Origin: Hyphomicrobiales bacterium
GTDB taxonomy: Bacteria > Pseudomonadota > Alphaproteobacteria > Rhizobiales > OSC116
NCBI GenBank assembly: GCA_013214985.1
Contig: JABSRY010000038.1
Location: forward strand, 1-11,566
Length of the DNA: 11,566 nucleotides
Reading direction: 5' to 3'
The translations under genes were made by a program, and so were the position numbers. Shown in pieces: positions 1 through 6,322 of this stretch (position 1 is its first letter; each line of letters starts with the position of its first letter). The notes below the pieces were generated by a model, which saw only the letters and a list, made by a program, of their open reading frames with translations, did no database searches and was not told where the DNA came from.

Positions 1-599
1 TGGTTGGCATCAATCCGCCTTAAGTCAAACCGTTGACAACGGGACAACACGGTAACTGGTATTTTTTGAATTTCGGTGGTTGCAAAAATAAACTTCACGT
101 GTTCGGGCGGCTCTTCTAAGGTCTTTAACAGGCCATTAAACGCCGCAGTGGTTAGCATATGCACTTCGTCAATTATATAAACTTTATAGCGGCTGTTAAC
201 AGGCTTATATCGTACCGATTCTATAATTTCCCGAATATCACCAATACCTGTACGCGACGCCGCATCCATTTCAAACACATCAATATGTCGACTATCCATA
301 ATTTCTTGGCAATGCACACCAAGCTCTGGCATTACAGTAGTTGGTGCATTAATTGTGCCGTCCTTACTTTCATAATTTAACGCTCTGGCTAAAATACGGG
401 CGGTGGTGGTTTTACCAATGCCCCGCACTCCTGTTAAAATATAGGCTTGAGCAATTCGGCCAGATTCAAAAGCATTTTGTAATGTTTGCACCATGGCGTC
501 ATGGCCAATCATATCTTCAAAAACATGTGGGCGATATTTGCGGGCTAACACCTGATAGACAGCTGGTTTTTTCTCGATATTTTGCATATCATCGCTCAT
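1..599 (-). CDS. dnaX: DNA polymerase III subunit gamma/tau, N-terminal part (runs off left edge)
   Basis: Clamp-loader ATPase of the replicative polymerase; it drives loading of the beta sliding clamp. I translated the minus strand from the ATG at 599-597 and obtained 199 residues with no stop, so the C-terminal two thirds lie beyond position 1. Visible motifs are Walker A GVRGIGKTT (residues 57-65), Walker B YIIDEVHML (141-149), the LLKTLEEPP segment (157-165) and the SRC motif with its arginine finger (186-188). The segment between Walker A and Walker B normally holds a four-cysteine zinc module; here only one cysteine (C97) remains and the first position is Y76. The upstream SD is weak (GCGGAA about 8 bases before the ATG). 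The SRP RNA gene lies directly upstream on the same strand, an arrangement known from other bacteria. Identity is secure. Confidence 0.96.
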   Translation of the reverse strand, partial: MSDDMQNIEKKPAVYQVLARKYRPHVFEDMIGHDAMVQTLQNAFESGRIAQAYILTGVRGIGKTTTARILARALNYESKDGTINAPTTVMPELGVHCQEIMDSRHIDVFEMDAASRTGIGDIREIIESVRYKPVNSRYKVYIIDEVHMLTTAAFNGLLKTLEEPPEHVKFIFATTEIQKIPVTVLSRCQRFDLRRIDAN

Positions 600-685
600 A
601 TAAAATTCCGCATTTTTTGGAAAAACAAATTAAAGTCACAATAGTCAATATAGGATGATTACGCAATTTATAAAGTGGTGAGAAT

Positions 686-782
686 GAGGAAACTGGACAA
701 TGACCCATGAAAAAATCGTTGTGGCTGCTTCCTTCCGGATCTGACCAGATTGGCGAAAGACACATCCATCGCCAGCTTCCCA
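686..782 (-). ncRNA. ffs: Small signal recognition particle RNA (4.5S RNA)
   Basis: RNA scaffold of the signal recognition particle; it binds Ffh and targets nascent membrane proteins to FtsY. On the minus strand the hallmark domain IV is present: GGTCAGATCCGGAAGGAAGC, containing the GGAA tetraloop and the conserved asymmetric loop, followed by AGCC. The ends close a stem: GGAAGCTGG near 780-772 pairs over nine bases (one G-U) with CCAGTTTCC near 696-688, and the next five bases (CGATG/CATTG) continue the helix after one bulged base. Total length of about 97 nt fits the bacterial small SRP RNA. The exact ends are inferred from the stem. No clear intrinsic terminator follows, so read-through into dnaX is possible. 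Confidence 0.93.
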
Positions 783-823
783 AGTTTTATATGCTATATA
801 AGTGACTTTTTTTCAAGCATTAT

Positions 824-1684
824 TTACTTTTTTACAAATTTATCTCTAAAATCATTACGCTTATATGTGCCAAATATTTTAATTTCTGTGGTAAAAAACG
901 CCAATTCCTCTAAAGCCAACATTAAACCCCTCTCTTCAGGGTGGCCTTCTACCTCGGAATAAAACTGGGTTGCACTAAAACCACCTTCTACTTGATAGCT
1001 CTCAAGCTTGGTCATGTTCACCCCATTGGTGGCAAATCCCCCCATAGCTTTATATAGGGCTGCAGGCACGTTGCGCACTCTAAACAAAAAACTGGTTATC
1101 ATCACATCGCCATTAGGCTTAATGTCAGCAGGCTGCTTAGAAAACACAATAAACCGTGTGGTGTTATGTGCCGCGTCTTCAATATTAGTAGCCAAAATAT
1201 TTAGGCCGTAAATTTTTGCCGCAAGTTCTGGCGCAATCGCGGATTTTGTCGGGTCTTTCCACTCGGCAACCATACGCGCACTGCCTGCTGTATCGGCAGC
1301 GACATGGGTTTTAAGCCCGTGCTTTTTTATAAATTTTCTGCATTGAGGCAAACCAACAATATGGCTATAAACATCGGTAATTTCGCTTAACGCCACACCT
1401 GGTAACGCCATTAACTGAAAGCGTATCGGTAAAAAATATTCGGCAATCATATATAGGTTAGATTCGGGCAATAAATGGTGAATGTCGGCTACCCTGCCAG
1501 CCAGACTATTTTCGACCGCAATCATTGCCAAATCGGCTTTACCCGTTTCCACAGCATTAAGGGCAAGCTCAAAACTATCACAAGGTAATAATTCCATTTT
1601 GGGGTAATGTTTATTGCAGATAATATGCGAATTTGCGCCAAGTTCGCCCTGAAATGCAATGATTCCTTTTTGTGTTTTGTTCAT
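824..1684 (-). CDS. pheA: Prephenate dehydratase with C-terminal ACT domain
   Basis: Converts prephenate to phenylpyruvate in phenylalanine biosynthesis (cytosolic). The 286 residues match the monofunctional alphaproteobacterial enzyme, with no chorismate mutase domain. Seen in order: FQGELGANSH (11-20) opening the dehydratase fold, AVENSLAGRV (56-65), and the catalytic NTTRF motif (174-178). An ACT domain spans about 196-275, with NGVNMTKLESYQVEGG (220-235) as the likely phenylalanine-sensing site for feedback inhibition. An AAAGGA SD precedes the ATG at 1684. A promoter-like pair (TTGACC, 18-base spacer, CATAAT) lies at 1771-1742. The gene diverges from cycM. In Rhizobiales, from memory, kdsB usually lies between pheA and cycM; it is absent here. 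Confidence 0.95.
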   Translation of the reverse strand: MNKTQKGIIAFQGELGANSHIICNKHYPKMELLPCDSFELALNAVETGKADLAMIAVENSLAGRVADIHHLLPESNLYMIAEYFLPIRFQLMALPGVALSEITDVYSHIVGLPQCRKFIKKHGLKTHVAADTAGSARMVAEWKDPTKSAIAPELAAKIYGLNILATNIEDAAHNTTRFIVFSKQPADIKPNGDVMITSFLFRVRNVPAALYKAMGGFATNGVNMTKLESYQVEGGFSATQFYSEVEGHPEERGLMLALEELAFFTTEIKIFGTYKRNDFRDKFVKK

Positions 1685-1741
1685 AGATATTTTCCTTTAA
1701 TCCCGCTGAATTTTGAACAATTTAGAATATTTTTCAAGTGA

Positions 1742-1771
1742 ATTATGTGTTTATAAAAGTTATTTGGTCAA
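1742..1771 (-). promoter_or_regulatory. Candidate sigma-70 promoter of pheA
   Basis: On the minus strand, TTGACC (1771-1766; 5 of 6 to TTGACA) and CATAAT (1747-1742; 5 of 6 to TATAAT) are separated by 18 bases. Transcription would start near 1735, giving a leader of about 50 nt before the pheA ATG. I saw no leader peptide or attenuator in that leader. This is a consensus match only. Confidence 0.4.
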
Positions 1772-1812
1772 AAGTTGCATATGTCCTGTCATTAAGTTGC
1801 GGTTTTGATTGC

Positions 1813-1840
1813 AATCTAGTTTAAAAAATGTTTAATCTAG
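1813..1840 (+). promoter_or_regulatory. Direct repeat AATCTAG x2 upstream of cycM
   Basis: The heptamer AATCTAG occurs at 1813-1819 and 1834-1840, exactly 21 bases apart (two helical turns, same DNA face). It sits just before a TTGACC hexamer at 1850-1855 that could be a -35 element for cycM, although the matching -10 (AGTAAT, 1873-1878) is poor. The geometry resembles a tandem activator site, but the region is AT-rich and chance is not excluded. Confidence 0.25.
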
Positions 1841-1936
1841 CAGAAATATTTGACCTTGTTAGATGTAAATTAAGTAATTGTTGATATTGGATTACGATCT
1901 AATGCGTTTAAAAAACAAAATGTTGAGGCATAGCAA

Positions 1937-2485
1937 ATGAATTCAAATCAGATAAGTAAAATCGCGGCTGCTGTTGTAATGACCCTACTGGTACTAATTG
2001 GTATCGGCAAATTTACTGATTTGGTCTATGCACCTCAAACCCCGGAAAAAGCTGGTTTCGAAGTTGCGGTTGCAGATGATAGCCACAGCGATACAGCACA
2101 AAAAGAAGCTGCACCTGTTGTCGATCTTGCTGTATTAATGGCTTCTGCCGATGTCGCAAAAGGCGAAAAAGTAGCTAAAAAATGTACCTCTTGTCATACA
2201 TTTGACCTTGACGGCAAAGATGGCTCTGGCCCAAATCTATATAACATTCTAAACCGTGCAATTGGTGGCAAAGATGGCTACAAATTCTCAAAAGCGCTTA
2301 AAGCATTTAATGCAGACGGTAAAAGTTGGGGTTATAGTGAATTATTCGAGTTTATTAGAAAACCAAAAGCATTTGCTAAAGGCACAGCAATGGGCTTTGG
2401 CGGCATTAAAAAAGATGGTCAACGTGCCGACCTAATCGCTTATTTACGCAGCTTAAGCGACGCACCTGCCGATTTACCACAATAG
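1937..2485 (+). CDS. cycM: Membrane-anchored c-type cytochrome (CycM / cytochrome c552 type)
   Basis: Periplasmic electron carrier tethered to the inner membrane; in Bradyrhizobium CycM passes electrons from the bc1 complex to the aa3 oxidase. The 182 residues comprise an uncleaved N-terminal anchor (about 8-28), an acidic and alanine-rich linker (about 35-72), and one class I cytochrome c domain. The heme site is CTSCH (C83, C86, H87) and the probable sixth ligand is M152 in GTAMGFGGI. The C-terminal AYLRSLSDAPADLP closely resembles what I recall of rhizobial CycM. A GAGG SD lies 9 bases before the ATG. The gene is transcribed divergently from pheA, with 252 bases between them. Heme attachment requires the Ccm machinery, which is not in this window. 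Confidence 0.92.
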   Translation: MNSNQISKIAAAVVMTLLVLIGIGKFTDLVYAPQTPEKAGFEVAVADDSHSDTAQKEAAPVVDLAVLMASADVAKGEKVAKKCTSCHTFDLDGKDGSGPNLYNILNRAIGGKDGYKFSKALKAFNADGKSWGYSELFEFIRKPKAFAKGTAMGFGGIKKDGQRADLIAYLRSLSDAPADLPQ

Positions 2486-2519
2486 CCATATATCAATTTT
2501 TTTGACTTGATATGGTTTT
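2486..2519 (+). terminator. Weak hairpin with short T-tract after cycM
   Basis: CCATATATCAA (2486-2496) pairs imperfectly with TTGATATGG (2507-2515), with an AT bulge, followed by TTTT. It starts directly after the cycM stop codon. The stem is AT-rich and the U-tract short, so termination may be partial and some cycM transcripts may continue into the downstream dehydrogenase gene. Confidence 0.35.
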
Positions 2520-2592
2520 CATAAATATTATAAATGGTACTGATATTAATTTATCGGTGCTATTTTTTGGCGCATCTGTTTTAAGGAAATTT

Positions 2593-3552
2593 ATGTCTAT
2601 TGTTATTGCATCAGAAAAAGCACTCATTTCACAATGGCTCGATATTTTCAAAAAATATGCCGCAGAATTTGATATCAATCCAAATGACATTGAATTTTGG
2701 CCGGATGTTAAAGACAAACAAAAGGTTGAATATTTAATTGTATGGAAACCCCCTTACGACATTAGCCGTCAGATGCCCAATGCTAAGGCTATTTTTAATT
2801 TGGGCGCTGGTGTCGATCACTTACTGTTAGATGATAGTTTGCCTGCCGATGTACCCATTGTGCGTGTGGTCGATGAAAACCTCACCAAACGCATGGGGGA
2901 ATATGTTTGTTTACACAGCTTGCACCATTTGCGAGAAATGCCTGTGCTAAAAAAGGCTCAAGCTAATAATGAATGGCGCGAAATCTATAACCCCACAGCA
3001 CATGAGGTAACTGTTGGCGTCATGGGCCTAGGCGAAATCGGCGCATATTGCGCTATTTTGCTTACCAAACTGGGCTTTAATGTAATCGGTTGGAGCAACA
3101 GCCCCAAGAACTTAGAAAATGTAAAATCCTATAGCGGCACTGCCGAGCTCGACACGTTCTTGGCACAAACCGAAATATTGGTGAATATACTACCCCATAC
3201 CGCCAAAACTGATAAATTGGTTACCTACAAATTATTATCAAAATTAAACAAGAATGGTGCTTTACAGGGCGCCACCTATATTACCGCTGGCCGCGGCAAA
3301 ACCCATCATCAAGCTGACCTTATAAGGGCATTACAAGATGGTAACCTAAAATCAGCCAGTTTGGATGTGTTTGAAACCGAACCACTCAATGCAGATAGCC
3401 CATTATGGGGGCTAGATAATGTGGTTATTACCCCACATAACGCATCTTTAACTGACCATATAACCGTATCAAAACAAATATTAGGTCAAATTAGAAATCA
3501 CAAAAATAATGGTGTACTAATTAATGTCGTCGATTTAAAGAGAGGTTATTAA
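2593..3552 (+). CDS. ghrA: D-2-hydroxyacid dehydrogenase, glyoxylate/hydroxypyruvate reductase A type
   Basis: NAD(P)H-dependent reduction of a 2-keto acid, probably glyoxylate or hydroxypyruvate; the substrate is inferred from family resemblance. The reading frame is open from an ATG at 2512, but I chose 2593: an AAGGAAA SD lies at the right distance there, and the protein then begins with the first beta strand (MSIVIAS). This gives 319 residues, near the family's usual 310-320. Seen: nucleotide-binding GLGEIG (145-150), and the catalytic triad R234 (AGRG), E263 (DVFETEP) and H282 (TPHNAS). The N-terminal GAGVDHLL (71-78) is typical of this subfamily. Its end overlaps the stop of the convergent MarR gene by 4 bases. 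Other family members (phosphoglycerate or formate dehydrogenase-like) fit less well. Confidence 0.85.
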   Translation: MSIVIASEKALISQWLDIFKKYAAEFDINPNDIEFWPDVKDKQKVEYLIVWKPPYDISRQMPNAKAIFNLGAGVDHLLLDDSLPADVPIVRVVDENLTKRMGEYVCLHSLHHLREMPVLKKAQANNEWREIYNPTAHEVTVGVMGLGEIGAYCAILLTKLGFNVIGWSNSPKNLENVKSYSGTAELDTFLAQTEILVNILPHTAKTDKLVTYKLLSKLNKNGALQGATYITAGRGKTHHQADLIRALQDGNLKSASLDVFETEPLNADSPLWGLDNVVITPHNASLTDHITVSKQILGQIRNHKNNGVLINVVDLKRGY

Positions 3553-3890
3553 TTTAACCCTGCGTTTTTGGAAATCAAGTCTCCATAATTCTCGACATAT
3601 AATGCCCCAGCAACGGTGCGTTGAATCAATACATTTCTTCTGTCTCTAGGGTCTCTTTTTCGGGCTAACAAATCCAATTGACCCATGGCATCTAATGCGC
3701 GGGTAATAACAGGCTTTGTTACATTTAGCTTTGCAGCCAGCCCTCTAACCGTGTGGGGGCCAGGTTCTAAGTAGACGGTAAATAAAATAGCAAATTGACG
3801 CATCGATAAATCGTTAGCACCGCCTGTAACTTGGTTCATAATGACGCTGTGCCATAATTCTAATGCTTCTCGGTTTGATAAATTTGCCAT
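3549..3890 (-). CDS. Small MarR-family winged-helix transcriptional regulator
   Basis: Likely DNA-binding regulator with unknown ligand and targets. The 113 residues hold a single winged-helix domain: an N-terminal helix (NREALELWHSV), the recognition region TVRGLAAKLNVTKPVITRAL (47-66) and a wing with DPRDRRNVLI (80-89), which is the MarR DxRxxR signature. It is shorter than classic MarR proteins (about 140 residues): the terminal dimerisation helices are reduced. From memory, close versions of this short protein are widespread in alphaproteobacteria. A GAGG SD lies 6 bases before the ATG. It is convergent with the ghrA-like gene, sharing bases of both stop codons at 3549-3552. It has no divergent partner; the upstream 150 bases are AT-rich. 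Confidence 0.86.
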   Translation of the reverse strand: MANLSNREALELWHSVIMNQVTGGANDLSMRQFAILFTVYLEPGPHTVRGLAAKLNVTKPVITRALDAMGQLDLLARKRDPRDRRNVLIQRTVAGALYVENYGDLISKNAGLN

Positions 3891-3979
3891 ATATCCTCAA
3901 ATTTTATTAATTCATTTCGCACCCGTATTATTACATATTATTATTTTATTACAAGCATATTGGTAATAATGGTTAATTC

Positions 3980-4011
3980 AAAAAAACCCCCTACCTAAAA
4001 GGTAAGGGGTT
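3980..4011 (-). terminator. Intrinsic terminator of the GntR regulator gene
   Basis: An 11-position stem with one mismatch (AACCCCTTACC against GGTAGGGGGTT on the minus strand) closes a 5-base loop and runs straight into seven T residues. It begins 33 bases after the GntR stop codon. The poly-T is on the minus-strand side, so it serves the GntR gene and insulates the MarR gene downstream. Confidence 0.85.
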
Positions 4012-4043
4012 GAATGAACTTTTTACTAAAATAAATTTTAATT

Positions 4044-4799
4044 CTATGCGGTTGCTATCATAGGCAAAACATGGCTCGTTTCAAATTTAATATTAACACG
4101 GTTGCTAACAAAATATCTCTTAAAACTTAGTACGACACTACCGTCACCACCAATCTCTGGTGCTTGTACATAATTACTTTCGACCATAAGCAAAGGTATT
4201 GTGTGTTTAAGGTTTAATATATGTTTAAACTCATATTCAGGTAGCCCTGCCGATACGGTGGTTGGTAGCGGCCTAAACAGGCTTCCGCTATTTCTAGCGG
4301 CTTCTTCTAATACCATCGGTGTTAGAACATTGGTGCCTTTAAAATATGTCAACATATTGGATTGAATTTCACAGCTATATAATGCAACAGTATCTTGATC
4401 ACTCAAAATTAGCGATTTAATACGCCAAATTTTCTCTTCTTCTCGGAGTGAAATTATATTCTTGCTTTTAACATCAGGAATAATAAGTTCACTAGAAACT
4501 ATCTTTTCATCATATTCAGTAAAATCCACCATATCACTAGAAAAAATGTGGTTATCACTCACATTAACACAGGTAGGTTTGTCTAAAACATACGTACCTC
4601 GGCCTTGTTCAACGGATATTAGGCTAATATTCTGTAAATATAGCAAAGCTTGTCTTGCAGTGTTTCTATTCACTTCAAACTGTTTTGCTAAATTATTGAG
4701 AGATGGAAGCTTAGTATTACTTCTATAAATCCCTGCTTCAATGTCTTGTCTTATTTTATTGGCTATTTTTAGCCACACGGGTTGGTTGATCTTTTTCAT
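4044..4799 (-). CDS. GntR-family regulator with UTRA ligand-binding domain (HutC/PhnF type)
   Basis: Likely ligand-responsive repressor. I start it at the ATG at 4799 (251 residues), where an AGAGG SD lies 7 to 9 bases upstream; a 14-residue longer form from 4841 is open but has no good SD. The N-terminal winged helix (about 7-70) contains the GntR signature: LPSLNNLAKQFEVNRNTARQ, then GRGTYVLD. The rest (about 85-245) is a UTRA fold, seen in RPLPTTVSAGLPEYEF, LLMVESNYV and VLSFKRYFVSNRVNI. The PhnF branch is the nearest match by eye, but there are no phosphonate, histidine or sugar genes nearby, so the effector is unknown. The gene is solo: a terminator follows it and 262 bases separate it from the tadE-like pair. 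Two AATTGCA copies in its leader may serve autoregulation. Confidence 0.85.
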   Translation of the reverse strand: MKKINQPVWLKIANKIRQDIEAGIYRSNTKLPSLNNLAKQFEVNRNTARQALLYLQNISLISVEQGRGTYVLDKPTCVNVSDNHIFSSDMVDFTEYDEKIVSSELIIPDVKSKNIISLREEEKIWRIKSLILSDQDTVALYSCEIQSNMLTYFKGTNVLTPMVLEEAARNSGSLFRPLPTTVSAGLPEYEFKHILNLKHTIPLLMVESNYVQAPEIGGDGSVVLSFKRYFVSNRVNIKFETSHVLPMIATA

Positions 4800-4831
4800 T
4801 ATTGACCTCTTTCTTCTCTTCGCAGTTAGAG

Positions 4832-4858
4832 AATTGCACAAGAGGCGCGAAATTGCAA
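4832..4858 (-). promoter_or_regulatory. Repeated AATTGCA / TTGCA...TGCAA motif upstream of the GntR gene
   Basis: AATTGCA occurs at 4832-4838 and 4851-4857 (19 bases apart). The same bases also form an inverted repeat, TTGCA (4834-4838) with TGCAA (4854-4858). It lies 33-60 bases upstream of the chosen ATG, a typical place for an autoregulatory operator of a GntR protein. No experimental or comparative support is available. Confidence 0.25.
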
Positions 4859-5061
4859 CGTAGACAGGTCATTTGTAATATATAGAAAGTAAAATATTTT
4901 AAATAATTTCTAGTAAAATAATATTCGATTCTACTAAGCCACTGAAATATATGAGTTACAAATCACAACAATAATTGTACATAATAATGTTAATAACTAT
5001 TAATTTTAAAAGCTACGCATTAGAAAATGTTAATTGCGGCAAAAATGGTCAGTTCAGCCTG

Positions 5062-5670
5062 TTAAACACATGGTGTCACATCCGATAAAGTCACGGTATT
5101 TCCAAGCCTAGGTATCGAAATCATGTCTTCTTCATATTCCGTAGGCCCGTCAATTATGTTACTGAATATCGATTCGTAGGTATAATTGACCACTACAAAT
5201 ACCGAGTCTTGATTGGGCGGAAAGTTCTTACCCTGTGGGTTCTTAAATTTTCCACATTTTGTGGCTGTATATATACTACCACCAAACTCCAATTTGCCCT
5301 CAGAATTTCTACCACCGTTCACAAATTCCCATGATAGTCGAGGTGGAGTTCCTGCATCCCCTTGTCTAACAATCGCAATTCTGTAGCGTATACCCGCCAC
5401 GTCCAACGGGGCTAGCAGGCTTTCAGTTAAGGGGTGCAAAGCCGTTAATTGTGCACGTGTTAATGCTCTAGATTGCGCAACAATATCGGCCAAGCTCGCG
5501 GTCACATTGCTTATTTTGCGCACCGCTCTAAAATGCCCATATAGTTCAACCGAACTCAATAACACAAGCATAAGAAGCGGAAAAATCAACACAAACTCCA
5601 GCGCAGCAACCCCAGATTGATCTTGCTTAAACCGTTTTAATTTCTTTATAAAAAAGCTACACTTCGTCAT
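5062..5670 (-). CDS. TadE-like pseudopilin (second of pair, TadE/TadF type)
   Basis: Probable minor pilin-like protein of a tight-adherence (Flp/Tad) pilus or related envelope structure. The 202 residues begin with a basic leader and a prepilin-like site, QSG|VAALEF (18-25), with glutamate E25 at +5 after the predicted cleavage by a TadV/CpaA-type peptidase. One hydrophobic helix (about 24-42) follows, then an extracytoplasmic domain with two cysteines (CGKF and the C-terminal TPCV). The ATG follows the stop of the upstream gene directly (TAGATG), and its SD GGGGAG lies inside the end of that gene, so the two are translationally coupled. No tad ATPase, secretin or major Flp pilin is in the window. 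The exact subtype is uncertain. Confidence 0.8.
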   Translation of the reverse strand: MTKCSFFIKKLKRFKQDQSGVAALEFVLIFPLLMLVLLSSVELYGHFRAVRKISNVTASLADIVAQSRALTRAQLTALHPLTESLLAPLDVAGIRYRIAIVRQGDAGTPPRLSWEFVNGGRNSEGKLEFGGSIYTATKCGKFKNPQGKNFPPNQDSVFVVVNYTYESIFSNIIDGPTEYEEDMISIPRLGNTVTLSDVTPCV

Positions 5671-6225
5671 CTATGAACTCCCCGACCCACCGCTAGGACA
5701 AGAAAATGGTTCAGCAATAAATGCCGCAATATGTACTTGTAAAAACTTACCATCCCCATAATTTGACAATTGTGTCTGATTGGAAAACGGCGTTTTAATA
5801 TCATATGTATAGGTCGTCCTAACAATATTGATCGAACCAGGCCCACCTGGTGAAAACGTACTTTTATTTTCCAATTGACCGTTACTATCAAATAAACTGT
5901 CCAAGTTCGCAGCGTTTGTAAAACTTGTATAAGTGCCAACTTCAATGTTAATATTGTCGCAGTTAATCATACTATGCGTGCGTTTGCACAGCTCGTCTTG
6001 AAAGGTTTCTTTCAACATTTTACCACACTGCACTTGCCCAGTTCTAATTAACCGAGCAGAGGTTGTTAAGGCAGACTCCATCGCCAAATCGGTTAAAAAT
6101 ATAAACCCAACTTCAAATATTGCAAACACAACTAAAAAGAAAATTGGCGCAACCAATGCAAATTCAACGGCACTCGCCCCCTTATTGCAACTTTTATAAT
6201 TCCTAAATTTTTTATAAATATTCAT
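5671..6225 (-). CDS. TadE-like pseudopilin (first of pair)
   Basis: A 184-residue protein of the TadE family, expected in the inner membrane with its C-terminal domain outside. The leader ends in KG|ASAVEF (15-22): cleavage after G16 places E21 at +5, the hallmark of prepilin-like substrates. The hydrophobic segment runs from about 22 to 48. The following SALTTSARLIRTGQVQ (52-67) is the conserved TadE region after the helix. There are four cysteines in the outer domain and a glycine/serine tail (CPSGGSGSS) whose codons supply the SD for the next gene. An AGGGA SD lies 9 to 10 bases before the ATG. It lies 97 bases downstream of rmuC on the same strand and may have its own promoter. Confidence 0.84.
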   Translation of the reverse strand: MNIYKKFRNYKSCNKGASAVEFALVAPIFFLVVFAIFEVGFIFLTDLAMESALTTSARLIRTGQVQCGKMLKETFQDELCKRTHSMINCDNINIEVGTYTSFTNAANLDSLFDSNGQLENKSTFSPGGPGSINIVRTTYTYDIKTPFSNQTQLSNYGDGKFLQVHIAAFIAEPFSCPSGGSGSS

Positions 6226-6322
6226 TCAAACTATCCCTAAGGCAGACATTATTCAGCGCCCTGTATATATTTCGGTAATATATATACTAATTCTTATGGA
6301 TATATTAAAATTACATTATTAT

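Noticed and set aside
353..658. 101-codon plus-strand frame over the dnaX start
   Set aside because: It is antisense to the DnaX frame, which carries Walker A and B motifs; its translation has no family features.
589..783. 64-codon minus-strand frame across the SRP RNA gene
   Set aside because: It is read from the structured SRP RNA and dnaX leader; the RNA signature explains the conservation.
2512..2592. 27-residue N-terminal extension of the ghrA-like protein
   Set aside because: The upstream ATG has no SD and lies inside the cycM terminator hairpin; the internal ATG at 2593 has a good SD and the family-typical start.
3927..3970. ATTATTAC...GTAATAAT inverted repeat upstream of the MarR gene
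   Set aside because: The 28-base spacer and arms made almost only of A and T in an AT-rich stretch make chance the simpler explanation.
4990..5003. TTAATAACTATTAA, resembling a CtrA box and forming a 6+2+6 palindrome
   Set aside because: The two TTAA halves are 6 rather than 7 bases apart and it lies about 190 bases from the GntR start, beyond a normal promoter position.
5667..5945. 92-codon minus-strand frame inside the first tadE-like gene
   Set aside because: It overlaps the clear TadE frame throughout, has no recognisable motif and no SD; it is a shadow frame.
6261..6286. GTATATAT...ATATATAC hairpin between rmuC and the tadE-like pair
   Set aside because: A pure AT stem with no T-tract afterwards; too weak to call a terminator.
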